Shown: positions 26,774-35,748 of the stretch, piece by piece
How the letters are laid out: the number at the start of each line of letters is the position of its first letter
Position numbering within the stretch: the first letter of the stretch is position 1
NCBI GenBank assembly: GCA_937922785.1
Contig: CALAJQ010000012.1
Span: forward strand, 186,001-250,000
DNA length: 64,000 nt
Direction: 5' to 3'
Source: an uncultured Acidimicrobiales bacterium
Lineage (GTDB): Bacteria > Actinomycetota > Acidimicrobiia > Acidimicrobiales > SZUA-35
Notes under the pieces: model-generated
Database searches by the model: none
Told to the model about the DNA's origin: nothing
The model's input: only the letters and a program-made list of their open reading frames with translations
Program-made: the position numbers and the translations under genes

Positions 26774-27438
26774 GTGAGACCGAGCAAATCCAACGGGATC
26801 TCGGCGACCGATTCCACTACCAAGTCGGCGTGGGCGAAGTCTTGGCCGGCGGTCACTGGGTTCGGGCATACAACACAGGTCATGCCTGCTTCTTTAGCTG
26901 CCTTCGCACCTGCAGCGGAGTCCTCGATAGCCACACACGCGCTGGGGTCTATCCGAAGAGCATCGGCGGCGGCCAGAAAGACATCTGGCCACGGCTTCGC
27001 GTTCTCAACGTCATCGCGGGTTCGCAACGCCGAAACAAATCGGCTCAGCTCTAGACGTTCAAGGTGAGGTCCGACCCATGTAGTCGGTGAACTTGACGCA
27101 ACGGCCATTGGGATCCCAGCGCCATGGGATCGCTTAAAGAGGGCCTGTACTCCGTCTCGTATTGGCTGAGCGAAGGTCATTTCGTTCTTGTGGGCTCGAG
27201 TGCGCTCTAACACCTCGTCGAGATCGGCTGGCACACCAATGTGGTCAGTGATCATCTGCTCGCTCCAGTGAGTCTTATTGTGAATCCCGATTCTGGCCTG
27301 CCACCGATCAAGCGTTAGCTCTAAGCCGTAGTGTTCACAAGCGATTCGCGATGCCACAAAGTGCGGCCACTCAGAATCGATAATCGTGCCGTCGAAGTCC
27401 CAGATGATCGCCTGAGGCGATATTGCCCTAATTGTCAC
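26770..27438 (-). CDS. HAD-superfamily phosphatase, beta-phosphoglucomutase-like
   Basis: A 222-residue HAD hydrolase, subfamily IA. Motif I is WDFDGTIIDSEWPH (about 14-27), motif II VASSSP near 115, motif III the Lys in NAKPWPDVFL, and motif IV CVAIEDSAAGAKAA. Such proteins act on small phosphorylated metabolites (sugar phosphates, phosphoglycolate); which one is not visible. It lies downstream of the TetR gene on the same strand and may be cotranscribed. Confidence 0.9.
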   Translation of the reverse strand: MTIRAISPQAIIWDFDGTIIDSEWPHFVASRIACEHYGLELTLDRWQARIGIHNKTHWSEQMITDHIGVPADLDEVLERTRAHKNEMTFAQPIRDGVQALFKRSHGAGIPMAVASSSPTTWVGPHLERLELSRFVSALRTRDDVENAKPWPDVFLAAADALRIDPSACVAIEDSAAGAKAAKEAGMTCVVCPNPVTAGQDFAHADLVVESVAEIPLDLLGLT

Positions 27439-27464
27439 GGCCGAAACCCTAGGCCAAGGGCTAG

Positions 27465-28142
27465 CTAAGCGTGCAGTAATTGCCGTTCTAGCCCGTCGAC
27501 AATGAGCTTCAACCCAAGCTCAAACTCAGCGTCGCGATCATTGTCGCGGGCGAGGGCCTCGGCTGATATGGGCAGGGAGTCGGTAGGCAGGCTCTGTCGG
27601 AACCCCCTTACTCGTCTCTGATCAACCGCTAGAAGGGGAGTGGGCTGTTGAGTCGGCCCGGCTTCGGTCAGGGCGTGGCCCAACACGTAGCTGACGATCA
27701 CGATCAGAACTCGATTGGCTGACTCTGGATCAAATCCAACTGAGGTCAATTCACCGAGCGCTCGCTCGGCCACTTTCATCGAGCTTTCGTGCAAGATTGG
27801 CCGCGTAGCCATTGGATAGAGCGCTCTTGGGTGGCGTAGTAGAGCAACCCTAAATGAGCGGGCGTAGTGCCTGAACTTCTCGGCCCAGCCTTCCCCGATC
27901 GGGTTGAGGTCAATCTCGGCGTAGATCTGGTCACACGCCAGATCTAGAAGCTCACCGACATCGGCGACCAACGGTTTCAGATCCGGAATCGAGGTACCTA
28001 GCGCCCTGGCCACAGCCTCCAGACTGAGGCATTCCGGGCCGGCCGCATCAACCATCTCTAGTGAGACTCTGCCAATTGCATCTTCGGTCAGGGCGCGGGC
28101 GTTCACACCCATATTGTTGTCGTTTCCAACGCGAATCACCAC
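27465..28142 (-). CDS. TetR-family transcriptional regulator
   Basis: A 225-residue protein. Residues about 15-62 form the TetR helix-turn-helix ([18 protein letters not shown], then [17 protein letters not shown]); the rest is a helical ligand-binding domain of the TetR_C type. It is divergent from mdh with only 44 bp between the starts, so mdh and the downstream HAD gene are possible targets. Starts at 28142 (GTG) or 28112 ([16 protein letters not shown]) are both possible. Confidence 0.8.
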   Translation of the reverse strand: MVIRVGNDNNMGVNARALTEDAIGRVSLEMVDAAGPECLSLEAVARALGTSIPDLKPLVADVGELLDLACDQIYAEIDLNPIGEGWAEKFRHYARSFRVALLRHPRALYPMATRPILHESSMKVAERALGELTSVGFDPESANRVLIVIVSYVLGHALTEAGPTQQPTPLLAVDQRRVRGFRQSLPTDSLPISAEALARDNDRDAEFELGLKLIVDGLERQLLHA

Positions 28143-28186
28143 CGGGTATCCTCAGGAAGAGAATTTTCACCTATCAGGAGCAATTT

Positions 28187-29176
28187 GTGACCAAGTCCCC
28201 AGCCCGTGTCGTCGTAACCGGAGCCGCCGGCCAAATCGGCTACCAACTGTTGTTCCGCATCGCTTCAGGAGCCCTTCTGGGTCCTGATCAGCCTGTCATT
28301 CTTCAGATGCTCGAAATCACCCCAGCGATGGACGCTCTTAAAGGTGTAGCGATGGAGCTAGAAGACGGCGCATTCCCGCTGCTAGAGGGCATCGTTCAGA
28401 CTGACGACGCAAACGTTGCCTTCGGTGATGCCACCCACGCGTTGCTAGTGGGAGCGATGCCTCGCAAGGACGGTATGGAGCGAGCCGACCTACTTGCCGC
28501 TAACGGCGGCATCTTTGGGCCACAAGGCAAGGCCATTAATGAAAACGCCTCGAAAGACATCAAGGTGCTAGTTGTTGGTAACCCAGCCAACACTAACGCA
28601 GTGATCGCCATGAACGCAGCCCCTGATATTGACCCTCGTCAATTCCACGCCATGACTCGGCTAGACCACAACCGGGCTATCTCACAGCTGGCCAGCAAGA
28701 CCGGCAAGGCCGTGCGAGACATCAAGAAGATGACCATCTGGGGCAACCACTCAAGCACGCAGTACCCCGACATCTTCCATTGCGAAGTTGGTGGCCAGAA
28801 CGCTGCCGAGCTTGTCAACGACGAGGCCTGGCTGGCCGATGAGTTCATCCCAACAGTTGCTAGCCGCGGTGGCGCAATCATCAAGGCTCGGGGCCTCTCC
28901 TCCGCGGCCTCGGCTGCGTCGGCGGCAATTGACCACATGCACGACTGGGCTCTTGGTACTGCCGATGGTGACTGGGTTTCAATGTCGGTCATCAGCGACG
29001 GCTCCTATGGAACACCTGACGGCATCATCTCTAGCGTTCCCGCAACTTGCAGCGGTGGCGACTTCTCAATCGTGCAGGGTCTCGAAATCAACGAGTTCAG
29101 CCAAGAGCGGATCAACGCCACTCACGCCGAGCTTGTTGCCGAGCGTGACACCGTCAAAGAACTAGGCCTCATCTAA
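28187..29176 (+). CDS. mdh: Malate dehydrogenase
   Basis: A 329-residue NAD-dependent malate dehydrogenase of the MDH group typical of actinobacteria, interconverting malate and oxaloacetate. Motifs: [19 protein letters not shown] (about 8-26), [18 protein letters not shown] with the substrate-binding Arg, and the catalytic His in [11 protein letters not shown]. The GTG at 28187 is the start: CAGGAG lies 6 nt upstream and homology begins there, although the frame is open further upstream. Confidence 0.95.
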   Translation: MTKSPARVVVTGAAGQIGYQLLFRIASGALLGPDQPVILQMLEITPAMDALKGVAMELEDGAFPLLEGIVQTDDANVAFGDATHALLVGAMPRKDGMERADLLAANGGIFGPQGKAINENASKDIKVLVVGNPANTNAVIAMNAAPDIDPRQFHAMTRLDHNRAISQLASKTGKAVRDIKKMTIWGNHSSTQYPDIFHCEVGGQNAAELVNDEAWLADEFIPTVASRGGAIIKARGLSSAASAASAAIDHMHDWALGTADGDWVSMSVISDGSYGTPDGIISSVPATCSGGDFSIVQGLEINEFSQERINATHAELVAERDTVKELGLI

Positions 29177-29208
29177 GGCCAGCTGGCTCTCAAGCCTTTT
29201 TCTGAGCT

Positions 29209-29260
29209 TTTGGCCGCATAGCCCGTCGTTTCTGTCGGGTTGTGCGGCCAAAGCCGTTTT
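29209..29260 (+). terminator. Strong hairpin terminator after mdh
   Basis: Inverted arms of 17 nt (29209-29225 and 29236-29252; TTTGGCCGCA and TGCGGCCAAA at the base) with two wobble pairs and a 10-nt loop are followed by GCCGTTTTG. The T tracts on both sides mean it could serve both mdh and the convergent Nei-like gene. Confidence 0.75.
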
Positions 29261-29268
29261 GTGGTGGT

Positions 29269-30120
29269 CTACTTGAGGAATTTTGACGTGGTGTTGTCGG
29301 CCAGGATCTTGCCATTGGTTTGATCGGTTGGGCAGTAGAAGACAACGTACTTGCGGTAGCTGACAGTCCTGATTAGGTCACCACACTTCACGCAGGGTTC
29401 GTCGGCGTGATTGTGCACTTTGGATGGCCGGTCGGCGCTTTTGCCGATGTCGTCCAAGGTCCGTTCGTGCGCTGTTGCGGCAGCCAGTACCGTTTCAGAG
29501 GCAGCAGCTAGGCGTTGAATCTGGTCTGCATCTAGCTTTGAAGCGTTTGCAAACGGAGAAATCCCAGCCTCGAAACAAAGTTCGTTGGCCAGCAGACGTC
29601 CCAATCCGGCGATCTTTCTTTGGTCGCGCAAAAGTCCGTGAAGCCGTTTCGAGTTGGCTCCACACAGCACAGTCCAGTCATCGATGTTCATCGAGACAGC
29701 TTCGGGGCCCAGGTGATCGACAGGGGGCTGAGGCAGCGGATCACCGTCTACTATCCATGCTCCAGCCCGTCGCTCTGTGCCCGCCTCAGTAAGTAGCCAG
29801 GCGTGCTCCTCACCGTCATCGTCGGCAAAAACCCAACGAATCATTCCGCCACGAGGCTTCTTGGTTCGTTTGGCATCGGGTCGAAGTCGACCGCCCTGCA
29901 TAAGGTGCACGACGTGGGTATGTCCGTTTTCGAATCCGATCAGTAGGTACTTGCCGCGCCTACCCACCTTTGTGAGCTTCTGGCCCTTGGCACCGTCAGG
30001 AGGAGGATTAAAGGTCTTGAGCGACGCAAAGTTGATCAGCTCGAACTTTTTCAAAGTCATGCCACCAAGTGCGTCAGTCATCCGTTCAGCGTGGGCTTGG
30101 ACTTCAGGCATCTCTGGCAT
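29269..30120 (-). CDS. Fpg/Nei-family DNA glycosylase, Nei2-like
   Basis: A second Fpg/Nei-type base-excision enzyme (283 residues) for oxidised bases. It begins MPEMPEVQAHAERM with Pro2-Glu3 catalytic residues and has the helix-two-turn-helix (GLGRLLANELCFEAG, about 168-182). The C-terminal zinc finger is incomplete: Cys pair CVKC is present, but the second pair reads CPTDQ instead of CPxCQ, so one zinc ligand is replaced by Asp. It is followed on the same strand side by its upstream SCP2 neighbour at 8 bp distance. Confidence 0.88.
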   Translation of the reverse strand: MPEMPEVQAHAERMTDALGGMTLKKFELINFASLKTFNPPPDGAKGQKLTKVGRRGKYLLIGFENGHTHVVHLMQGGRLRPDAKRTKKPRGGMIRWVFADDDGEEHAWLLTEAGTERRAGAWIVDGDPLPQPPVDHLGPEAVSMNIDDWTVLCGANSKRLHGLLRDQRKIAGLGRLLANELCFEAGISPFANASKLDADQIQRLAAASETVLAAATAHERTLDDIGKSADRPSKVHNHADEPCVKCGDLIRTVSYRKYVVFYCPTDQTNGKILADNTTSKFLK

Positions 30121-30128
30121 TGGCGCTC

Positions 30129-30500
30129 CTAAACCGTTTGAGACCTCAAGTGTGCCAGCTCAGTGTCGATCGCTGCCATTGCGTCGTTGTTGCCGACCAG
30201 TTCTTGAACGTCGCCGCCGACACGAATCGATCCGTCCAAGAAGGCTCGTTGGGCGCTGGCTTCGCCTTTGAAAACTGCCAATGCCAGTTCCCATCCCAGC
30301 GTGAGAGTCACACCGGCACGTTCAGTTCCGGTAACAACCGATACTGCATCGGGCCCAAGAACAAGTGTGTAGGAAACATCACCCTCAGGTGTGCCGGTAA
30401 CTACGTAAGCCACCCCAACCGCACGAGGCATTGGCTCTAGATCTTTGACTGCTTCGTGGGCTGCGCTTAACCACTCGCTGCTGAGGTACCTGATAGTCAT
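30129..30500 (-). CDS. SCP2 sterol-transfer-like domain protein
   Basis: A 123-residue single-domain SCP2-fold protein (VGVAYVVTGTPEGDVSYTLVLGPDAV, LTLGWELALAVFKGEASAQRAF, GSIRVGGDVQEL). In other families the fold binds lipids or acyl chains. It lies 5 bp downstream of the GTPase gene and 8 bp upstream of the Nei-like gene, in a four-gene minus-strand run. No catalytic residues are expected. Confidence 0.8.
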   Translation of the reverse strand: MTIRYLSSEWLSAAHEAVKDLEPMPRAVGVAYVVTGTPEGDVSYTLVLGPDAVSVVTGTERAGVTLTLGWELALAVFKGEASAQRAFLDGSIRVGGDVQELVGNNDAMAAIDTELAHLRSQTV

Positions 30501-30505
30501 CGGTT

Positions 30506-32083
30506 CTACTTGCCCCCAGCCGTACGTAACAGTTCGTGCAGGTCCGATCGAAGCTTCAACTCGGCCCGAATCGGATCCATCACCAATTCATCAGCCAGAC
30601 CGGTCACGGCTTTGGCCGCCTCAGACTTGACGGCGCGCGAACGCCGCTTGGCTCCGACTCTTGCAACTTGGCGTGCCAACAAGCCAACCAGCCAACCAAA
30701 GAACAGCCCACCCAAGGCAAGGGCCGTTGGCACCGGTGTGCCCCGCACCTCCGGTGTTGGAAGGTCTGGCAGCTGGAACCATTGGGCGAAGAAGATAATT
30801 GTGAGCCAGCCCAAACCAACCAAAGCGGCGATCAGCAAGATCATTTGTAGAAAGCCGATCGCCTTCCACCAGAGGGGATCCTTCGACTGGTGCTTGCGGG
30901 TTGCTGAACTGACTGCTTCGTCTATTCGAGACTCGACTACTGCAGAGTCCGGAACTGCCCGCTTGCGAACCAGAGACGGCCACGGTGCTGGCATGCCTTC
31001 GGTCGCGTGGTCGGCAGCATCACGAATTGCTCCCGCAACACGGGCGCGTTGCGCGCCTGAAGGATCCGGTAGCGAAGAGCGTCCCGCTGACCCCGAACCC
31101 AGATGCAGGCGACGTAGAGGATGGGGCCTCAGCTTGCGAACCCACCTCGTAACTGGCCAGCCCATAGCCGCCGAAGCATCACGAAGGTGCCCGGCCTCAA
31201 CAGCGGAGGAGACAACTTCGATTCCCGATGCCTCGACCAGTTCGTTGGCCAGATGCTTGGCTTTCAGAGAACCAGGTTTGGAGTCTGGACCTAACGAATC
31301 GGCCAGCTCGCCTGCGGCTAACCGAACGTCTGCTTCAAGGCGACTAACGACGGCCTTCTGGTCAGCCACGGCGGTTGCCAGAACGTTTCTGAGTTCGTCG
31401 ACACCTCGCCCGGTAACAGCACTTACTTCTACGACTTTGGCTGAATCGATACCATCGGCGGTCAGCAGACGCGTCAAGTCTTTGCGACACGCCTTGACCT
31501 CATCTTCAGTCAGCGTGTCCACTTTGTTCAACGCCACCACCATGACGGCTCCATGACCACTTAGATCGCGCAAATATCGGTGAAGGGCGGCGTCGGCGTA
31601 CTTTTGGGGATCAGTGATCCAGAGCAACATGTCGGCGTGGGCGGCAATCCACTCCATCTCCATGCGATGTTCGACCTGAACCGAGTCGTGGTCGGGAACG
31701 TCCAGCAGCACCAAACCGCTTAGCTCGTCATCACCAGGGACTTGATGGCGACTAGCCACTCCCAGCCAGTCAAGAAGAGGCTGAGCGTCGTCGTCGCCCC
31801 AGACACAAGCCAGCGTGGATGAAGTCGTCGGCCTGCGCAGTCCGGTGGTGGCCACGTCGGATCCGACCAGAGCGTTTGTCATCGACGACTTACCCGAGCC
31901 AGTCGCTCCGAGGAGAGCGACCAGCGTATGGCTGGTTCCGTGGCGTAGCCTCTCGTTAGCCTTAGCAGCGATGTTGGTGGCCGCAGCCACAGCACCAGGG
32001 TCGAGCCGACCTTCGGCCATTGTTGCAGCCTCAGACAGCGCCTCTAGGCGCTCGGCCAGCTCGGGTGATCGACCCAATATCAC
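30506..32083 (-). CDS. Dynamin-like membrane GTPase, second of a pair
   Basis: A 525-residue GTPase. P-loop GATGSGKSS at 59-67, G3 LLDVPDHDSV near 131, and G4 ALNKVD near 187 are all present, so GTP binding is likely. A helical middle region follows, and two hydrophobic segments (about 420-445 and 462-482) should hold it in the membrane. Tandem pairs of such GTPases in actinobacteria resemble bacterial dynamin-like proteins, which remodel or protect membranes. Its start overlaps the stop of the upstream GTPase by 4 bp, so the two are made together and may form a heteromer. Confidence 0.82.
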   Translation of the reverse strand: MILGRSPELAERLEALSEAATMAEGRLDPGAVAAATNIAAKANERLRHGTSHTLVALLGATGSGKSSMTNALVGSDVATTGLRRPTTSSTLACVWGDDDAQPLLDWLGVASRHQVPGDDELSGLVLLDVPDHDSVQVEHRMEMEWIAAHADMLLWITDPQKYADAALHRYLRDLSGHGAVMVVALNKVDTLTEDEVKACRKDLTRLLTADGIDSAKVVEVSAVTGRGVDELRNVLATAVADQKAVVSRLEADVRLAAGELADSLGPDSKPGSLKAKHLANELVEASGIEVVSSAVEAGHLRDASAAMGWPVTRWVRKLRPHPLRRLHLGSGSAGRSSLPDPSGAQRARVAGAIRDAADHATEGMPAPWPSLVRKRAVPDSAVVESRIDEAVSSATRKHQSKDPLWWKAIGFLQMILLIAALVGLGWLTIIFFAQWFQLPDLPTPEVRGTPVPTALALGGLFFGWLVGLLARQVARVGAKRRSRAVKSEAAKAVTGLADELVMDPIRAELKLRSDLHELLRTAGGK

Positions 32084-33774
32084 TTACGAGCTTCTTCGAA
32101 TGTGGCAACAGCGTCGCCAAGTTCTTTGGTTATTTCGGGCGGCGAAACTTCTGTCCAAAGCTGGGTGCGGAACCGGTTGGCATCGGTATCAAGAAGCTTT
32201 CCGACTCGATTGAGGAGTTTCTGGCGGGCCTCGTTGGCGAGGTCCCGCACGGCCTGTTCTCCGAACAACGCGTTAAGAAGCGCTTGTGAGACGGTTGCGG
32301 TGCCGGCGGCAATTGCACCTTCGCCACCGGTTACTCCGCCTGTCTGAGCAAAGAGCACAATGATCAGGGCGAGGGCCACTGAGTTCACGCCGAAGGCCAA
32401 GATCCGGGCCGTGGTGCGTTTGCCCTCGCCACGCTCTTTGACCAAGGTCAGAATGTCGTCTTGCCAAGCGCGAATTTCGGCCCCGATGTCTCCCCGAAAC
32501 TGAGCGCCGGCTCGTTCCAGATCTCGGTTCTTTCCAAGTACCTGTTCACCTCCGGGCAGCATCTGCCAGGTTTCGGTGGTTTCAAGCGCGGCGCGATCAA
32601 CCAGGTCGATCATCAGTTGTTCGAGAGTGTTGGTGATCTCGCCCGCAACTTCGGCCGTGCCGGCGGTGCGACCCGTGATCACAGAGCTGATGCGATCCCT
32701 AATGCGACTAATCCGGGACTGAACTGCTCGCATCAATTCGTTTGTACCAATGAGTTCCTGCCACCGGTCCAGAACTTCGTTCCGCAGCAGAACTCCGCCA
32801 CTTAGAGAATCTTGGAGCTCTCGTCGGGCCTGCCCGTACTGAAGCTCCATGGCCTCACGCAACTCAGCGACGGCTTCGTCTTGGTCCGCGGCAGCCTTGA
32901 GTACCGCCTTAGCTCGGGGACTCACCGAGTCGAGTGCACCTTGGACCGTGCGTTTCACAACTTCGGCTCGCTTCTCGGCGTCCGCGCTTAGATCATCGAC
33001 CATGGCCTTCAGGGGAGCGATCGCAGCGCTCGGTAGGCGGCCGTCGATCAGTTCGGCGTCATTTATTGGGTAGACGGCTACGTCTCCCAGGCCACCGTCT
33101 AGGAGCATTTGCTTCAGGTGCGGGACAATTTCTGTCTCGGCACCCACTGGAACGCGGTTGATAATCACCGCAAGCGCGGTGCCCCTTGCTTGGGCCTTAC
33201 TTAGGAACTCCCATGGCACGGCGTCCGCATAGCGAACAGCGGTGGTGGTAAATAACCAAAGGTCAGCGGCGGCCAACAGCTGAGTGGCAAGCTCACGGTT
33301 GGCTTCCTCCACCGAGTCGATATCGGGAGCATCGATTATGGCCAACCCAGGATTCATTGTTTCAACTGGGCTGGTTCGCAGAACAGCCCCAGTCACGGTT
33401 CCCGAGGTTCCGCTTACCCGAGGAAGATCGGCCAACACTTCGGTACCAGAGAACCAAACCATGTCCGTCGGGTGGCAAATCAAAGTAGGGGCGCGGGTAG
33501 TTGGCCGGAGTACACCAGCAGGGGAAACGTCGGCTCCCGCTATGGAGTTGGTGATAGTGGATTTGCCAGATCCTGTTGAGCCGCCAATAACAGCTAGAAG
33601 AGGAGCGTCGAGACGCTGCAATCGAGGTAGCAGGTAGTCAGCGATCTGGTCGTCTAACTCTTTGGACGTCTGTCGGGCAGCGCCAGCTTCAGTCAGATCG
33701 AGCGTGAGCCGAACTGCCTTAAGGCCCGAACGCAGCCCAATCAGAGCCTCAGAGATCGCCACTGTGTCGCTCAC
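32080..33774 (-). CDS. Dynamin-like membrane GTPase, first of a pair
   Basis: A 564-residue partner of the next gene. P-loop GGSTGSGKST is at 64-73 and G3 IIDAPDIDSVEE near 147; the G4 position reads VIINRVPVG, lacking the usual NKxD, so guanine specificity may be altered. The region about 280-420 is long and helical, and hydrophobic spans occur around 450-490. It starts at GTG 33774, 7 nt after TAAGGT (33787-33782), so it is probably leaderless, and it is divergent from the hypothetical gene at 33827. Confidence 0.82.
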   Translation of the reverse strand: MSDTVAISEALIGLRSGLKAVRLTLDLTEAGAARQTSKELDDQIADYLLPRLQRLDAPLLAVIGGSTGSGKSTITNSIAGADVSPAGVLRPTTRAPTLICHPTDMVWFSGTEVLADLPRVSGTSGTVTGAVLRTSPVETMNPGLAIIDAPDIDSVEEANRELATQLLAAADLWLFTTTAVRYADAVPWEFLSKAQARGTALAVIINRVPVGAETEIVPHLKQMLLDGGLGDVAVYPINDAELIDGRLPSAAIAPLKAMVDDLSADAEKRAEVVKRTVQGALDSVSPRAKAVLKAAADQDEAVAELREAMELQYGQARRELQDSLSGGVLLRNEVLDRWQELIGTNELMRAVQSRISRIRDRISSVITGRTAGTAEVAGEITNTLEQLMIDLVDRAALETTETWQMLPGGEQVLGKNRDLERAGAQFRGDIGAEIRAWQDDILTLVKERGEGKRTTARILAFGVNSVALALIIVLFAQTGGVTGGEGAIAAGTATVSQALLNALFGEQAVRDLANEARQKLLNRVGKLLDTDANRFRTQLWTEVSPPEITKELGDAVATFEEARK

Positions 33775-33814
33775 GACGTTTACCTTAGGCCTCTTTGTTC
33801 AGATTTGGGGCGTC

Positions 33815-33820
33815 TAGAAT
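33815..33820 (+). promoter_or_regulatory. Putative -10 box, leaderless gene at 33827
   Basis: TAGAAT lies 6 nt before the GTG at 33827. The opposite-strand GTPase gene has TAAGGT 7 nt before its own GTG 33774, so the 52-bp gap holds two divergent leaderless promoters. Confidence 0.5.
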
Positions 33821-33826
33821 CGGCCA

Positions 33827-34519
33827 GTGGCAAACCAGTGGTTGAAGCTTGAGACAGCTCACATGCCAGAGGTAACTGACGTCCACCAGGTTTTTGCCAG
33901 CACTTCTGACACTGGCCTGTGGTTGCGGGTCACCCGCTTCGCCGGAGGAGCCTGGTTTCACGCCGCCTTGCTGCGATACGCGTCTCAACCAATTGTTCTA
34001 GCCGAAGAAGAAATCCCAGACGTGAAAGGCCGTTGGGAGCTTCGGAGTTCGGGCCTTTGGGCCGATCACAATTGTGAAACACCCCTGGACCACTGGAGTT
34101 ATGGGCTCGAAGCATTCGCTTTGGCTCTAGATGACCCGTTCCAACTTGTCCGAGACGGGGTCGGCGATCGCGTGCCGTTGGGTTGGGAGATCGAATTTGA
34201 AGCAGCCGAGGCTCCCGCCGGGTTGAGTCTTGAAACCGTTGATCCTCTGGATCAAGATCGGAAACAAGATCACGATCAGCAAAATGGTTATGAACAACGC
34301 GGAGTGGTGCACGGAATCCTTCTAACCAAAGAGGGCGAAACTGCCTTCGCTGCTCCCGCGGTGCGCCAACATTGGTGGGGGCCTCCCGAGACTCAACCAG
34401 CAGGACTATGGCTACCGGGTACAGCGAAAAAGCCCTCTGAAGAGCTTGACCGGGCCGCAGTCCAAATTGGCGGGTCCCAATGGATGGTTGCGTTATCACA
34501 TGGAGTGACGCGCGTTTAG
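33827..34519 (+). CDS. Conserved actinobacterial protein of unknown function
   Basis: A 230-residue soluble protein. The stretch GRWELRSSGLWADHNCETP followed by LDHWSYGLEAFALALDDP looks like a conserved core and resembles lipocalin-like/AttH-type folds in strand pattern, but no function can be named. A charged, Gln/Asp-rich linker (about 143-155) splits it in two. It is convergent with the MFS gene: the two stop codons are adjacent. Confidence 0.6.
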   Translation: MANQWLKLETAHMPEVTDVHQVFASTSDTGLWLRVTRFAGGAWFHAALLRYASQPIVLAEEEIPDVKGRWELRSSGLWADHNCETPLDHWSYGLEAFALALDDPFQLVRDGVGDRVPLGWEIEFEAAEAPAGLSLETVDPLDQDRKQDHDQQNGYEQRGVVHGILLTKEGETAFAAPAVRQHWWGPPETQPAGLWLPGTAKKPSEELDRAAVQIGGSQWMVALSHGVTRV

Positions 34520-35725
34520 CTAAATGCCAGTGCCTGAAGCCGCCCGTGTGGCCTCGGTAGGAAGCGCAGTCCGGAACCGTTGGTGACGCCAGGTGTCATA
34601 GGCCAACGTCATGCCGATTGCAGTGAGAATCAGCATTCCAATGGCGGCTGCGATGTAGGCCGGTGCCCGACCCCAATCGTCATAGATCGAGCCGATGACA
34701 ATTGCTGTTATGCCTCCCGCTAGCGCTTGGGCAGCACCGAGAACCCCCTGGGCCGCGGCTTGGCGCTCAACCGGAACCGACATGCTTACAGCGACGCCGG
34801 CAGCAGAAATAGTGAGGCCGTCACTAATTGCGTGGAACATTGCAACTCCGAATATCCAAGAACCCGATGGCAACAAGCCATAAGACGCCATGAATCCGGC
34901 GGCCACCACCATCCCGGCGGCCGCGATTCGGTAAGGGCCGACTCGTTGGGCCCATCGACCACCAGTCGGACCAAGAACTATCAGCGGAATGGCAAACAAC
35001 GTGATGCCGAGGTTTGCCACACGATCAGACGTGCCGAGGTCCGAGTGGACCAGTGCCCATAAGGCATCGAAGGCGCCGATCATCATGAATGCGGCCGCGC
35101 CAAGAGCAACCCCGCCGGCCACGGGCCGAAGTTTCAAAAGGTCCAAGGCAAGCCGCTGCCCCGAATAGTCAACGGTCTCAGACACCTTCACACCCAGCGA
35201 TGCTGTGACGGCGATGACGGTAAGCAAAGTGACCACTATGAACGGTGCTGACAGTCCGAACGGGCCTACCAAAGCGGCCGAAACTGCAGGACCTGCAGCA
35301 AATCCGAATACGTCGGCGGCCAAGAGCCGGCCAAGGTTCTCACCCAGGTTGTCCGGATCAGCAAGAACAACGATCCGTTTCACTGCAGGCACTGCGGCAC
35401 CTATACCCACGCCTGAGATAAGTCGGCCAGCAATGATGGGCAAGCTAGATTCCCCGAAACCCATCAGAAGCATTCCTACGACATTGATTCCAACGCCCAA
35501 GAAGACCATCTGACGGGCGCGCCCTCGGTCTGCGATTGGGCCCAAGACGAGCTGGGCAAAGAACGCTGAAATGAATCCGAGCCCGATGATGTATCCGATT
35601 TCGGTTTCGCTCATCCCGTAATCGTCTCGATAATCGTCAACGATCGTGAACAACACGCCGTAGCCCATAGACAAACAGGCGCTCAACGCCGAGAAAACCC
35701 AAATGGGCGAAGAATTTCTGCTCAC
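34520..35725 (-). CDS. MFS transporter
   Basis: A 401-residue major facilitator with 12 predicted spans. The loop 2-3 signature appears as GPIADRGRARQMVFLG (about 62-77) and the second half repeats as GPTGGRWAQRVGPYRIA. Family members export drugs or move small metabolites; the substrate is not visible. Its promoter overlaps that of the divergent ion channel gene. Confidence 0.85.
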   Translation of the reverse strand: MSRNSSPIWVFSALSACLSMGYGVLFTIVDDYRDDYGMSETEIGYIIGLGFISAFFAQLVLGPIADRGRARQMVFLGVGINVVGMLLMGFGESSLPIIAGRLISGVGIGAAVPAVKRIVVLADPDNLGENLGRLLAADVFGFAAGPAVSAALVGPFGLSAPFIVVTLLTVIAVTASLGVKVSETVDYSGQRLALDLLKLRPVAGGVALGAAAFMMIGAFDALWALVHSDLGTSDRVANLGITLFAIPLIVLGPTGGRWAQRVGPYRIAAAGMVVAAGFMASYGLLPSGSWIFGVAMFHAISDGLTISAAGVAVSMSVPVERQAAAQGVLGAAQALAGGITAIVIGSIYDDWGRAPAYIAAAIGMLILTAIGMTLAYDTWRHQRFRTALPTEATRAASGTGI

Positions 35726-35748
35726 CGGGACACGTTAAGCTAATCGGG
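35726..35748. promoter_or_regulatory. Overlapping divergent leaderless promoters
   Basis: Only 23 bp separate two start codons. The plus-strand -10 TAAGCT (35736-35741) is 7 nt before GTG 35749; the minus-strand -10 TAACGT (35737-35732) is 6 nt before GTG 35725. The two boxes share bases 35736-35737, so both promoters cannot be occupied at once. Confidence 0.5.

Noticed and set aside
28061-28186. Upstream extension of mdh
   Set aside because: It overlaps the TetR gene 5' end and lacks similarity; SD and homology point to GTG 28187.
30510-31556. Long open frame on the plus strand opposite the GTPase gene
   Set aside because: Ser/Arg/Pro-rich composition of a reverse-strand shadow; the minus-strand frame has P-loop and G3/G4 motifs.
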